64,000 nucleotides of DNA from CAIYZT01 sp947461435 (GCA_965284435.1 OZ260083.1:620001-684000), one strand, 5' to 3'. Counted from the stretch's first letter, positions 16,288 to 25,594 are shown. Notes: generated by a model from the sequence alone, not told the origin. Translations and numbers: made by a program.

Positions 16288-17063
16288 GGAAGGTTATCCA
16301 ATCTCAACTCGGCGATGAAGTCATAGATGTCAGACCGGTAAAGGCCGCGCGTATGTTCAATCGGCCGCCCCGACGGCAAATAGGCCGTCCGGTCGATCCG
16401 CAAGACGGCCGCGCCATCGGCAAGGTTCAAAAGCCGCGCGTCGGCGCCGATCAGGTTGACCGCGCTGATCCGCTGCACTGCCCGGGTGGGGGCCGTGCCG
16501 CAGGCCCGCAAAATATCATAAAGCGAGGTTTCAACCACCTCGGGGTCTGGCAAGATGTCGTTGGGAAGGCTGGACCATTCAAGCGCCAGCGGAATTTCAT
16601 CCGCGCTGCGCAGCCTGTCCACCCGCGATACCCGATCTGTGCCCGAAAGACCCAGCGCCACCTGCTCGTCCGGGTTGGGCAAGAACACGCCCCGCCTCAG
16701 GATTCGGCTCGTCGATGTCTTGCCCCGCTGCCGCATGTATTCGGTGAAGGACAACAGCGCCGACAGCGAATGTTCCATCTTGGCCCGCGGGCTGCGCACA
16801 AAGGTACCTGCACCGCGTCTTTGTTCCAAAACGCCGTCATCCACCAACTGCGACACCGCCTTGCGCACCGTTACACGGCTGACCTGGGCCAACTCTGCCA
16901 ATTCTCTTTCGGGCGGCAATTGGGTTTCGGTTTGCAAATCCCCCGCGGCAATGGCGGCAGACAGATGCCGATACAATTGTTCATAGCGCGGCCCACGCCC
17001 GGCCCGATACCAACTTACGGGGTCAAAGAGTAAAGCCTCCTGCACGTTGTCCACCCGTCCCAA
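16284..17063 (-). CDS. GntR-family (HutC type) regulator of amino-sugar use
   Basis: 259 residues. The wHTH (about 22-92) includes LPPERELAELAQVSRVTVRKAV and GAGTFVRSP; the C-terminal UTRA ligand domain (about 110-250) has RRGVFLPNP, SSLPNDILPDP and YLPSGRPIEHTRGLY. UTRA members such as NagR/YvoA and DasR bind GlcN6P or GlcNAc6P and repress GlcNAc genes. It is divergent from the importer operon, with three TTGGTAT sequences between them, and is followed by the GH20 gene. Repression of both units, relieved by a phosphorylated amino sugar, is the likely role. The motif fits this but no binding is shown. Confidence 0.9.
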   Translation of the reverse strand: MGRVDNVQEALLFDPVSWYRAGRGPRYEQLYRHLSAAIAAGDLQTETQLPPERELAELAQVSRVTVRKAVSQLVDDGVLEQRRGAGTFVRSPRAKMEHSLSALLSFTEYMRQRGKTSTSRILRRGVFLPNPDEQVALGLSGTDRVSRVDRLRSADEIPLALEWSSLPNDILPDPEVVETSLYDILRACGTAPTRAVQRISAVNLIGADARLLNLADGAAVLRIDRTAYLPSGRPIEHTRGLYRSDIYDFIAELRLDNLP

Positions 17064-17068
17064 GCCTA

Positions 17069-17213
17069 TTGGTATTGTTTCAACCAGACCATTTCGCTGC
17101 TATGGCCCAAATGGACCTGTATTTTCTCCTAAAACAAGCGGTTTTTGTGTGCATATCAAAAAAATATAGAAATTGGTATTATATAGGTAGCAATACAGCG
17201 GTGTTTTGGTATC
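17069..17213. promoter_or_regulatory. Divergent promoter region with three TTGGTAT sites
   Basis: TTGGTATT occurs at 17069-17076 and 17173-17180 and TTGGTATC at 17206-17213, all in the same orientation. The first is followed by an inverted partner (AACCAG, 17082-17087). The AT-rich stretch 17156-17186 next to the middle copy probably contains promoter elements. Repeated half-sites between a HutC-type GntR gene and the operon it should control suggest operators. The assignment is by position and repetition only. Confidence 0.5.
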
Positions 17214-17273
17214 GTCAGCCCAAAGACAGATTCGGCGCGTCCTGCCTGACAGCGCCGAACGGGGGAGACGACG

Positions 17274-18203
17274 ATGACCGACGCCACTGTGCAGCAGGAT
17301 CATGTCACCAAGGCCACGCGCCGCGGCCTGTCTGAACCCGTTTTCGCATGGGCTCTGATCGCCCCCGCTTTGGTGTTTATCGGCTTTATCGTCGCTTGGC
17401 CGTTGCTTGAAACCATTCGTCTGTCCTTCACCGATGCCACGTTGGGCGGCGAAAGCTACATCGGTCTGAAAAACTACATAGACCTGTTCAATTCAGGCAA
17501 ATTCTACGACATCGTCGGCCGCACCTTCTACTGGATGTTTCTGTCGGTCACGCTCAAGCTTGTCATGGGCCTGATCGGGGCGTGCTTGCTGAACGCCGCC
17601 ATACCGGGAAAGGCGTTGTTTCGTATCCTGATCATGCCCCCTTGGGTCATTCCGATTGCGATTGGCGTGATCGGCTGGAAGTGGATGTACAACGGCTACT
17701 TCGGCCTCATCTCGGGTCTGTTGCAGGAATTCGGCATTCTGGATGAACGCATTGCCCTGTTGTCAACCAAGACCAGTGCCTTTTACTCGGCCATTGTCAC
17801 CGATGTCTGGGTCGGAACGCCGATGGTTACCTTGTTCTTCTTGGCCGCGATGCAGGGCGTCTCGCGCGATTTGTACGAAGCCGCTTGGGTGGACGGTGCG
17901 GGTCGCTGGTACCGCTTTCGCCGCATCACCATTCCGCAGATCATGCCCGTCATCGTGTCGATGGCGCTTTTGTCGGCAATCTGGACCTTTAACAGCTTTG
18001 AAATCATCTGGATCCTGACAGAGGGTGGTCCGCGCGGCGCCACAACGACGCTTATCATCGATACCTACAAGGTCGCTATCTCCTCGCAGCGGTTTGGCGA
18101 AGGGGCGGCCCGCGCCGTTGTCATCGTGGTGCTGTTGGCCCTGTTCTCCTTGGCCTACCTTTACTTTCTGAACCGGGTCAACCGGCACTATGGGGCGAAA
18201 TGA
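17274..18203 (+). CDS. ABC sugar importer permease, MalF-like
   Basis: 309 residues with six membrane segments; the first is at about 23-45 (WALIAPALVFIGFIVAWPL). The inner-loop EAA motif is EAAWVDGAGRWYRFRRITIP, which contacts the ATPase. It pairs with the next permease and the binding protein as a CUT1-type importer for sugars or oligosaccharides. A GGGGGAG ribosome site lies 7 bp before the ATG. The context of NagA, kinase and hexosaminidase suggests GlcNAc or chitooligosaccharides as substrate. Confidence 0.9.
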   Translation: MTDATVQQDHVTKATRRGLSEPVFAWALIAPALVFIGFIVAWPLLETIRLSFTDATLGGESYIGLKNYIDLFNSGKFYDIVGRTFYWMFLSVTLKLVMGLIGACLLNAAIPGKALFRILIMPPWVIPIAIGVIGWKWMYNGYFGLISGLLQEFGILDERIALLSTKTSAFYSAIVTDVWVGTPMVTLFFLAAMQGVSRDLYEAAWVDGAGRWYRFRRITIPQIMPVIVSMALLSAIWTFNSFEIIWILTEGGPRGATTTLIIDTYKVAISSQRFGEGAARAVVIVVLLALFSLAYLYFLNRVNRHYGAK

Positions 18204-18204
18204 C

Positions 18205-19050
18205 ATGCTGATGGATCGCCTGACCCTGCTGCAAAAGATTGGCATCTATATCGCCACCTTTATCTTCATGCTGTTCATCTTGATGCCGTTCATCGAAATG
18301 TTCCGCGTCTCGTTGCGCCCGATGAGCCATCTGATGACCGCTGATTTCACTTGGTGGAGCGAGGATTTCAGCTGGCAGGCCTACCGCGACATGTGGGTCA
18401 CAGTTCCGCTTCTGGGGCGCTATATCCTGAATTCCATCTTCATCGCGGCTTCTGTTACCGCGCTGACCATGGTTGTCGTGGTTCCTGCATCTTATGCCTA
18501 TGCGCGGTTGAACTTTCCGTTCAAAGCGATGTCGCTTGGCATGTTTCTGGCGGTCAACATGTTCACGGGGGCGGTCTTGCTGATCCCGCTTTACCGGGTC
18601 TTGCGGTCCTTGGGGATGCTGAACACCTATTGGGCCATGATCATTCCGGGCGTTGCCTTCTTGATCCCCACGGGCATCTGGCTTTTGCGGTCTTACCTTG
18701 AAAAGATCCCTAAGGAGCTTGAAGAGGCCGCCTATGTCGATGGCGCGTCGCGGCTTTACACCCTGCGCCGCGTGGTGATCCCGCTGGCAGTGCCGGGGCT
18801 GATCGTGGTGGCGACATCGGTTTTCATCGGCGCCTATGCCCAGCAATTCCTCTTTGCCATTGCCTTCAACAACGTTCGTGAAATCCAGCCGCTTCCTGCC
18901 GGGCTTTATGAATTCATCGGATATCAGGATGTGACATGGAACGAAATGATGGCCGCCGCCCTGACCGGCGTCTTGCCCGTCATGCTGTTTTTCTTGTTTT
19001 TGCAGAAATACCTCGTCGCGGGCCTGACCGCTGGCGCGGTGAAAGAGTGA
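18205..19050 (+). CDS. ABC sugar importer permease, MalG-like
   Basis: 281 residues from the ATG at 18205, one base after the stop of the partner permease; GGGGCG at 18193-18198 fits as ribosome site. A start at 18190 inside the upstream gene is possible. Six membrane segments are seen, the first at about 10-29 (KIGIYIATFIFMLFILMPF). The EAA loop is EEAAYVDGASRLYTLRRVVIP. It forms the CUT1 heterodimer with the upstream MalF-like protein in the inner membrane. Confidence 0.9.
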   Translation: MLMDRLTLLQKIGIYIATFIFMLFILMPFIEMFRVSLRPMSHLMTADFTWWSEDFSWQAYRDMWVTVPLLGRYILNSIFIAASVTALTMVVVVPASYAYARLNFPFKAMSLGMFLAVNMFTGAVLLIPLYRVLRSLGMLNTYWAMIIPGVAFLIPTGIWLLRSYLEKIPKELEEAAYVDGASRLYTLRRVVIPLAVPGLIVVATSVFIGAYAQQFLFAIAFNNVREIQPLPAGLYEFIGYQDVTWNEMMAAALTGVLPVMLFFLFLQKYLVAGLTAGAVKE

Positions 19051-19083
19051 CCAAAACCAAAAATTAACCAAGGGAGACGACCA

Positions 19084-20292
19084 ATGAAGCATATCAAGAC
19101 CTTGACAGTCGCCGCTGCCCTGATGGGCGCGTCGGCCCTGTCAGCCCAGGCACAAGAGCTGCATTTCATCATGTGCGGCGGCGAAGTGCGCCCTGCCGAC
19201 CAAAAGGTAATCGATGATTTCATCGCGGCCCATGCTGGCGTGACGGTGAACATGGAAGCGGTTGAATGGGGGACCTGCCAAGACAAGTCGATGCAGCTGG
19301 CTGCCGCAGGTGACCCGCCATCGATCGCGTATATGGGCTCGCGTACCTTGCGTCAGCTCGCAAAGAATGACCTGATTGTTCCGGTCACCTTTACCGCCGA
19401 AGAAGAGGCGAACTTCCAGCCGGGCGTTCTGTCGACAGTGTCCTCGGGCGGCCAATACTGGGGCATCCCGCACGCCTTTTCCACCAAAGCGCTGTACATG
19501 AACTGCGCCGTGATCGAAGCCGCTGGCGCCGAATGCAAAGCCCCCGCCACGTGGGAAGAGTTGGTTGCCTTGGCCAAGACCGTGACCGACAATACCGACG
19601 CGGCTGGAATCGGCATTGCTGGCAAAGACTTTGACAACACCATGCACATGTTCCTCGACTTCCTGTATTCGAACGACGGCGTCGTCTTTGATGCAGAGGG
19701 CAAGCCCGCTTTGGACAGTGCAAATACCCGCGAAACCCTTCAGCTTTACGCAGACCTGCTGCCCTACATGGAATCTGGCCCAACCGAATGGGAACGTGAC
19801 CAGATGAAGGATCTGTTCAACGACGGCCAGATCGCCATGTATGTCACCGGGCCATGGGGCAAGGGCCAGCATGCTGAAAAGGTGCCGACACAGCTGATCG
19901 CGCCGATCCCACATGGCCCCTCGGGCGATTCGGGTTCGATCCTGATCACAGACTCCATCGCGGTGTTCAAAGGGTCGGGCCACGAAGAACTGGCAATCGA
20001 ACTGGCCAAAGCGCTGACCTCGGGCGCAGCGCAGTACGACCTCGACAGCTCATGGGGTCTCACGCCAATCCTGGACTACGAAAAGCTGGGCATGACCGAC
20101 GTCTACTACAAGGCGGATCCATGGCCGATCTTTGTGGCCAACATCAAATCGGGCGGACCCGAGCCGATGGTCGAAGACTTCAAATCGCTGCAGGCCGTGT
20201 TCACCAACATGGTTCAGGGCATCATGCTGGGCGAAGGCTCGGTTGATGAACTGGTCACTGCCGCTGGCGAAGAGCTTGCAGCCGTTCGCTGA
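19084..20292 (+). CDS. ABC sugar-binding protein
   Basis: 402 residues. A Sec signal peptide is clear: positive start MKHIK, hydrophobic core, cleavage after SAQAQ at about 24. The mature protein is of the cluster B/UgpB-MalE type, with ISYMGSR-like ligand segment IAYMGSRTLRQL, WGIPHAFSTKALYMN and MYVTGPWGKGQ. It captures the sugar in the periplasm and delivers it to the permeases encoded upstream. AAGGGAGACG precedes the ATG. The following hairpin may raise the level of this protein relative to the ATPase. Confidence 0.9.
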   Translation: MKHIKTLTVAAALMGASALSAQAQELHFIMCGGEVRPADQKVIDDFIAAHAGVTVNMEAVEWGTCQDKSMQLAAAGDPPSIAYMGSRTLRQLAKNDLIVPVTFTAEEEANFQPGVLSTVSSGGQYWGIPHAFSTKALYMNCAVIEAAGAECKAPATWEELVALAKTVTDNTDAAGIGIAGKDFDNTMHMFLDFLYSNDGVVFDAEGKPALDSANTRETLQLYADLLPYMESGPTEWERDQMKDLFNDGQIAMYVTGPWGKGQHAEKVPTQLIAPIPHGPSGDSGSILITDSIAVFKGSGHEELAIELAKALTSGAAQYDLDSSWGLTPILDYEKLGMTDVYYKADPWPIFVANIKSGGPEPMVEDFKSLQAVFTNMVQGIMLGEGSVDELVTAAGEELAAVR

Positions 20293-20300
20293 TCAAACGG

Positions 20301-20324
20301 GAAGGGGGCCTTTGTGCCCCCTTC
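20301..20324 (+). terminator. Hairpin after the binding-protein gene
   Basis: A perfect 9-bp stem (GAAGGGGGC / GCCCCCTTC) with a six-base loop, 8 bp after the stop and followed by a short T/C run. Such hairpins between a binding-protein gene and the rest of an ABC operon act as partial terminators or protect the upstream mRNA. The operon continues beyond it on the same strand. Confidence 0.7.
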
Positions 20325-20352
20325 TTTCCCCGCCCAGACCCGAGTGAGATTG

Positions 20353-21450
20353 ATGGCCACGCTTTCCCTGAACAAGATTTCAAAGTCCTTTGGCACCGCC
20401 AAAGTTCTGCAAGACATTGATCTTGCCATCAAAGACCGCGAGTTCGTCGTCTTTGTCGGCCCGTCGGGTTGTGGCAAGTCCACTCTTCTTCGCATCATCG
20501 CCGGTCTTGAATCTGCCACCGCTGGCCGCATCGTGATCGACGGCCAAGATGTCAGCGATCTTCCCCCGGTGGAACGCGGCATCTCGATGGTCTTTCAATC
20601 CTACGCCCTTTATCCGCACCTTACCGTCTTTGAAAACATCGCCTTTCCCCTGCGGGTTGCCAAACTTGCCGAGGCGGAGGTGAAGGCCAAGGTCGCCAAG
20701 GCCGCCGAGATCTTGCAGTTGACCGACAAACTTGCGCTAAAGCCGGGTCAGCTGTCAGGCGGGCAGCGCCAGCGCGTGGCCATTGGCCGGTCGATCGTGC
20801 GCAATCCAAAGGTCTTTTTGTTTGATGAACCCTTGTCAAACCTTGATGCCGCCCTGCGCGGCGACATGCGCGTCGAACTTTCGCAACTGCACCGCGATCT
20901 GTCCGCCACAATGATCTATGTGACCCACGACCAGATCGAAGCCATGACCATGGCCCACCGCATTGTGGTGCTCAACAAAGGCCAGATCGAACAATTCGGA
21001 AGCCCGATGGAACTGTACCATCACCCGGCCACCAAATTTGTGGCCACCTTCATTGGCCAGCCGAACATGAACCTTCTGCCTGCCAAGGTTTTGGCCGCCG
21101 GGGCCGAGGGGTTGACCGTGGAATTCAACGGCGGCCTGCGCCTGACCCTGCCTGTCGACTGCACCACGGCCACGATTGGCGATACCGTCGATGTGGGCCT
21201 GCGCCCCGAAAACGCCCCTCTGGGCGAAGGGATATCCATGAAGGTCCGCGTGCTGGAACGTCTTGGCGGGGTTGCGATCACCTATGCCATCACCCCCGAT
21301 GGCCAAAGGTTCTGTGCCGCGCTGCCCGGCGACGCCGCGGTGGCCGAAGGCCAAACCATCAACATCGCCATCAATCCCGCTGATTGCCACGTTTTTGACA
21401 AGTCGGGAAATGTCATGCGCCGCCGCATGGCCCCCGCCATCGCCGCTTAA
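20353..21450 (+). CDS. ABC importer ATPase, MalK/UgpC type
   Basis: 365 residues from ATG 20353. Walker A is GPSGCGKST at about 36-44, the signature is LSGGQRQR, Walker B is VFLFDEP with D-loop SNLD, and the switch histidine is in YVTHDQIEAM. A C-terminal TOBE/MalK regulatory domain follows (from about 235). It powers the CUT1 importer encoded upstream. The open frame extends further 5', but the family start MATLSLNKISKSFG is at this ATG. Confidence 0.92.
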   Translation: MATLSLNKISKSFGTAKVLQDIDLAIKDREFVVFVGPSGCGKSTLLRIIAGLESATAGRIVIDGQDVSDLPPVERGISMVFQSYALYPHLTVFENIAFPLRVAKLAEAEVKAKVAKAAEILQLTDKLALKPGQLSGGQRQRVAIGRSIVRNPKVFLFDEPLSNLDAALRGDMRVELSQLHRDLSATMIYVTHDQIEAMTMAHRIVVLNKGQIEQFGSPMELYHHPATKFVATFIGQPNMNLLPAKVLAAGAEGLTVEFNGGLRLTLPVDCTTATIGDTVDVGLRPENAPLGEGISMKVRVLERLGGVAITYAITPDGQRFCAALPGDAAVAEGQTINIAINPADCHVFDKSGNVMRRRMAPAIAA

Positions 21451-21463
21451 GAAGGAGAACAAG

Positions 21464-22603
21464 ATGCGTATCGTCACAGCGGGCATGGGCCTGCGGGCCG
21501 GTCATGTACTTTCAACCTTGCTCGCCGCAATGCCAGAGGCAAAGGTTGTCGGCTACTATGACCCTCAGCCCACCCATGCCGACATGCTGGGCCATCCGCC
21601 CCGGTTCCCGTCGATTGAATCCATGCTGTCTGACGCAAAGCCCGACCTTTACTGCATTTTCTCCCCCAACGTGTTTCACCTTGAACAGATGCGTTTGGGT
21701 TTTGAGGCCGGCGTTCAGATGTTCACCGAAAAACCGGTGGTCATCACCATCGACGAAACGCTGGAACTGGCCCGGTTGCTGGCCCGTCATGGCGGCGTGA
21801 ACCGGGCCATGGTTGGCCTCGTCCTGCGCTACTCGCAGCATATGGTCGATCTGCGGTCGGCCATGGCGGCCGGCATGTTGGGTGATATCGTCAGCCTTGA
21901 AGCGAACGAGCATATCGCGCCCTACCACGGCGCATTCTTCATGCGCGATTGGCGCAGGCGCGATGCCTATGCCGGCGGATTTCTGCTGGAAAAATGCTGC
22001 CACGATCTGGATATCTACAACATGGTCACCGGGTCTCGCCCGGCGCAGATCGCCAGCTTTGGGGGCCGAAAATCCTACGTGCCCGCCAATGCACCCCGTA
22101 CCAACGAAGAATCCGAAATCTTTCATGTCAAGAAATCGGTCTGGGAATCGGTCGATGATCCCTTTCATTCCGACGGCGATATCATTGACTATCAAACCGC
22201 GATCTTTCGCTATGAAACAGGCTCTACATTGGCGTTTCACACCAATCTGAACACGCCAGATGAACACCGCCGCTTTTGCATCATGGGCACCCATGGCATG
22301 GCCGAGGGCGACTTTGTGCGCGGATATCTTAAGGTCACCGCCCGCGACGGCCGCCGTCTTGTCGATCAAGACTATACCCAAGGCGCAGCAGCCAAAGGTG
22401 CGCATTATGGCGCGGATGAAATGATGTGCGCCGACATCACCAAATATCTGCGCGGGCAGGCAGCGTCGCTGCCCGTTTCGATCCTTGACGCGATGGAGGC
22501 GGGCATCGCCGCCCTCGCGTCGGACGAGGCGCGGTTCAAAGGTCAGGTTGTGGATCTGTCAGACACTTGGGCGAAACTTGACAGTTTCGGCTTGCGCAAA
22601 TGA
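21464..22603 (+). CDS. Gfo/Idh/MocA-family oxidoreductase
   Basis: 379 residues, with AAGGAG 7 bp upstream of the ATG. The N-terminal Rossmann part begins MRIVTAGMGLRAGHVLS, and the family motif EKPV is in MFTEKPVVI. The C-terminal part has GGFLLEKCCHDLDIYN, with the conserved catalytic-region His-Asp. It is expected to oxidise or epimerise a sugar or inositol derivative with NAD(P). In an amino-sugar operon it may process an oxidised, epimeric or glycosidic form of GlcNAc; the substrate cannot be told. Overlaps the next gene by ATGA. Confidence 0.85.
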   Translation: MRIVTAGMGLRAGHVLSTLLAAMPEAKVVGYYDPQPTHADMLGHPPRFPSIESMLSDAKPDLYCIFSPNVFHLEQMRLGFEAGVQMFTEKPVVITIDETLELARLLARHGGVNRAMVGLVLRYSQHMVDLRSAMAAGMLGDIVSLEANEHIAPYHGAFFMRDWRRRDAYAGGFLLEKCCHDLDIYNMVTGSRPAQIASFGGRKSYVPANAPRTNEESEIFHVKKSVWESVDDPFHSDGDIIDYQTAIFRYETGSTLAFHTNLNTPDEHRRFCIMGTHGMAEGDFVRGYLKVTARDGRRLVDQDYTQGAAAKGAHYGADEMMCADITKYLRGQAASLPVSILDAMEAGIAALASDEARFKGQVVDLSDTWAKLDSFGLRK

Positions 22604-23604
22604 CCCTTCCTGCCGATGCCGGACACCATATGCGACGCGAAATCGCCGAGGCGCCCGGTGTTTTCGCCCGTTCGGCCACGCAAACCGTCACTCTTCCAGA
22701 CCTGTCGGGTCTGCGCACCTTCTACACCATTGCGCGCGGGTCGTCTGACGCCGCCGCCAACATCCTGTCCTATGAGGTGATGCGCGAAACCTGCCTGCCA
22801 ATGACGTCGCTGCCCCCTTCGGTCTTTTCGGTTGGGGCCGGTGTGCGCTTGGCCGATTGCGGTGTGCTCGTTGTCTCGCAATCGGGTGCCAGTCAGGATT
22901 TGGTGCGTTCGGCCAAGGGCGCAAAAACTGCAGGCGCCCGGGTGCTCGTCCTGGTGAACGCCCCCCACTCCCCGATCGAGGCTGCGGCTGACGCGGTGAT
23001 TCCGGTGGGTGCAGGTCCTGAACTTGCCGTGCCAGCCACCAAATCCGTTATCGGCTCGATCGCCGCGGGAATGGCCCTTTTGGGCCGATTGGTGCCTGAT
23101 TATGCCCCCCGCGCCGCCATTTCGGCCGCGCAGATCGCGGCGATGGCGGGCAAAACCCTGCCCCAGACCACCGCCCTTTTGTCGGCCCTGTTGCGCGCGT
23201 CCCACGTCTATGTGATCGGCCGCGATACAGGGTATGGCGCGGCACAAGAACTGGCCCTCAAGCTAAAGGAATGCTGCGCCCTGCACGCCGAAGCCTATTC
23301 CTCGTCCGAGGTGTTGCACGGCCCGCTGCAACTTGTGACAAACCCCTTGCTGATCTTGATCCTCGACACCGAACAGCCCGAGGTCCAAGACAGCCTGAAC
23401 ACCGCAGAGGCCCGCTTTCGCGGTGCGGGCGGCACAGTCTTTCGGATTCGCCCTTCCGATGTTGGGACCACTGGCCTGACGCCCGCGGCTGCCGCCGCCG
23501 CATTACTTTACCTATGTTACCCATTGGCCTTGCAGACCGCCCTATCCTTGGGCCATGACCCCGATCATCCTGAAACCTTGTCCAAAGTGACCCAAACCAC
23601 ATGA
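22600..23604 (+). CDS. SIS-domain glucosamine-6-phosphate deaminase (NagB-II type)
   Basis: 334 residues with two SIS domains. The N-terminal part has TIARGSSDAAANIL and VVSQSGASQDLV. The C-terminal part has GRDTGYGAAQELALKLKE followed by HAEAYSSSEVLHGP, as in the isomerase half of GlmS. Without a glutaminase domain, such proteins in GlcNAc operons are NagB-II deaminases converting GlcN6P to fructose-6-phosphate and ammonia. No classic NagB is present in the operon, which supports this role. ATGA overlaps on both sides couple it to its neighbours. Confidence 0.85.
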   Translation: MTLPADAGHHMRREIAEAPGVFARSATQTVTLPDLSGLRTFYTIARGSSDAAANILSYEVMRETCLPMTSLPPSVFSVGAGVRLADCGVLVVSQSGASQDLVRSAKGAKTAGARVLVLVNAPHSPIEAAADAVIPVGAGPELAVPATKSVIGSIAAGMALLGRLVPDYAPRAAISAAQIAAMAGKTLPQTTALLSALLRASHVYVIGRDTGYGAAQELALKLKECCALHAEAYSSSEVLHGPLQLVTNPLLILILDTEQPEVQDSLNTAEARFRGAGGTVFRIRPSDVGTTGLTPAAAAAALLYLCYPLALQTALSLGHDPDHPETLSKVTQTT

Positions 23605-24662
23605 CCGAACTTTCAACCTTCGCGACATGGCGCGAAATTCACGCGCAGCCCGCGATCTGGCGGGCTTGGGGGGAAAGTCTGGATGTTTCGGGCATTCGGG
23701 CTTGGATAGCCTCTCTTGATGTGGCGGAAGTTTGGTTTTGCGGCGCGGGCAGTTCGGCCTTTATTGGGGATATTCTGGCCGCTGGCCTTGAAGGATTTCC
23801 CGGACCTCGCCTGCGCGCTGTCGCCACCACAGATCTTGTGGCGCGCCCCCACGCCCATCTGCGCGGCGCGCCGAAATTGATCGTCAGTTTCGGGCGCTCG
23901 GGCAATTCGGCCGAATCCCTGGGCACCCTTGCCGCGCTGGACTCTTTGGCGCCCGATTGGCCCCGCCTGAATATCACTTGTAACGCAGCCTCGGCTTTGG
24001 CTTGCGATTCCAAGGCCAAGGTCATTCTTTTGCCCAATGCCACCCACGACGTTGGCTTTGCGATGACGTCCAGCTTCTCAACCATGCTGCTGACGGCGCT
24101 TGCGCTTTTTGATACGGGCTGTCCGCAAAAGGCCATTTTGGGCCGATTGGTGACACTTTCCACCGAACTGGAAACCCTGCTTCCCAGCTTTCATGCTGCC
24201 GCCTTGACCATGCCGCATCCGGCCCGCGCTGTCTTTGTCGGTTCAGGCCCTCTTGCCTTCGCCGCCCGCGAATCCGCGCTTAAAGTGATGGAACTTTCGG
24301 CAGGCCAGATTCCCGCCCTGTGGGACAGCAGTCTGGGTTTTCGCCATGGCCCCAAAAGTTTTGTCCAGCCCGGCACGGCCATCTGGGTGTTTCCCTCATC
24401 TGCCGCCCATACCCGCGCCTACGATGATGACCTGACTGCCGAACTGCGCCAACAATTCCCGCAGTCTGTCGTCACCGCCGTCCCCGTCCCCCAGCCCTTC
24501 GGCGATCTGTGGTCGGTGCCGCTTTACGTCGCTCTCGCGCAGGTTTTGGCTGTGGTGTGGTCAGATGCGCTGGGCCTGGCTGTCGATGATCCCTTTGCGG
24601 GCCAAGGCACGCTGTCAAGGGTTGTGTCGGGCGTCAAACTTCACCCCGTGGTGCCCGCATGA
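23601..24662 (+). CDS. SIS-domain sugar isomerase/deaminase, AgaS-like
   Basis: 353 residues with two SIS domains: VWFCGAGSSAFIGDIL and VSFGRSGNSAESLG in the first half, FVGSGPLAFAARESALKVME and SSLGFRHGPKSFV in the second. The last motif is typical of AgaS, the deaminase for galactosamine-6-phosphate. It lies directly after the NagB-II gene, so the operon codes for two related enzymes; they may handle gluco and galacto amino sugars separately. Start and stop overlap neighbouring genes (ATGA). Confidence 0.82.
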   Translation: MTELSTFATWREIHAQPAIWRAWGESLDVSGIRAWIASLDVAEVWFCGAGSSAFIGDILAAGLEGFPGPRLRAVATTDLVARPHAHLRGAPKLIVSFGRSGNSAESLGTLAALDSLAPDWPRLNITCNAASALACDSKAKVILLPNATHDVGFAMTSSFSTMLLTALALFDTGCPQKAILGRLVTLSTELETLLPSFHAAALTMPHPARAVFVGSGPLAFAARESALKVMELSAGQIPALWDSSLGFRHGPKSFVQPGTAIWVFPSSAAHTRAYDDDLTAELRQQFPQSVVTAVPVPQPFGDLWSVPLYVALAQVLAVVWSDALGLAVDDPFAGQGTLSRVVSGVKLHPVVPA

Positions 24663-25594
24663 TCGCCGCCGGCATAGATCTGGGTGGCACCAAGATCGAA
24701 GCGCAGATCTTTGATGGCAATTGGGGGCAACACGCCCACCGCCGCATTGATACGCCCAAAGATTACGCGGGGCTTGTGGCCGCCATGGCGGATCAAATTG
24801 TCTGGATCACCGCGCAGTCTACCCCGGATCTGCCCATCGGAATCTCAGCAGCCGGGTTGATCAACCCCGACACGGGCCTTGCTCTGACGGCCAACTTGCC
24901 GGCATCGGGCCATCCGTTTCCTGCTGACATTCAGGCGGCTTCGGGCCATCTTGTGACGTATATCAACGACTGCCGTGCCTTTGTTCTGTCCGAGGCCACC
25001 TTTGGCGCCGCAATCGGGGCAAGCCCGGCCCTTGGCCTGATCTTGGGAACCGGATTGGCGGGCGGTGTTGTGATGGGGGGGCATCTTGTCACCGGTCACG
25101 CCACGGTTGGCGGTGAATTTGGCCATTTTCCGGCCGCCGCGGGCCCGGTCTTCACCCACGGCTTGCCGGTGGTCGCCTGCGGTTGTGGGCGTCTTGGCTG
25201 TACGGAAACCCTTTTGGCTGGCCCCGGCCTGTCCCGGATCGCGGCGCATGTTACGGGCCGCACGCTGTCTGCCGAAGAGATCACCAATGCCCGCAAAACC
25301 GACCCAGACCTTGCCCGCGTCTGGGCCATCTGGCTGGACCTTGCGGCAGAACTTTTGGTGACGCTCTGCTTTACCATCGATCCGCAAGTCATTGTGCTGG
25401 GGGGCGGCCTGTCAAAGGCGCCGGGCCTGATCGAAGATCTGACAGCCGCGCTACGCCGCGCCGTCTTTGCCGGATTTCGCATTCCTGATTTGCGATTGGC
25501 CCAGGGCGGTGACGCAAGCGGCGCGCGCGGCGCGGCCTTTGCGGCATGGCAGGAAAGACACGCCTCTTTCCCTTCCGCGAGCGGAGGTTTTTGA
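24659..25594 (+). CDS. nagK: ROK-family amino-sugar kinase
   Basis: 311 residues. The phosphate-binding start is AAGIDLGGTKIEAQIF; the catalytic Asp is in TYINDCRAF; the ROK zinc motif is CGCGRLGCTE at about 178-187. The protein should phosphorylate a hexose with ATP in the cytoplasm, here most likely GlcNAc arriving unphosphorylated through the ABC importer, giving GlcNAc6P for NagA. The stop overlaps the nagA ATG by one base. Kinase specificity is inferred from the operon. Confidence 0.88.
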   Translation: MIAAGIDLGGTKIEAQIFDGNWGQHAHRRIDTPKDYAGLVAAMADQIVWITAQSTPDLPIGISAAGLINPDTGLALTANLPASGHPFPADIQAASGHLVTYINDCRAFVLSEATFGAAIGASPALGLILGTGLAGGVVMGGHLVTGHATVGGEFGHFPAAAGPVFTHGLPVVACGCGRLGCTETLLAGPGLSRIAAHVTGRTLSAEEITNARKTDPDLARVWAIWLDLAAELLVTLCFTIDPQVIVLGGGLSKAPGLIEDLTAALRRAVFAGFRIPDLRLAQGGDASGARGAAFAAWQERHASFPSASGGF

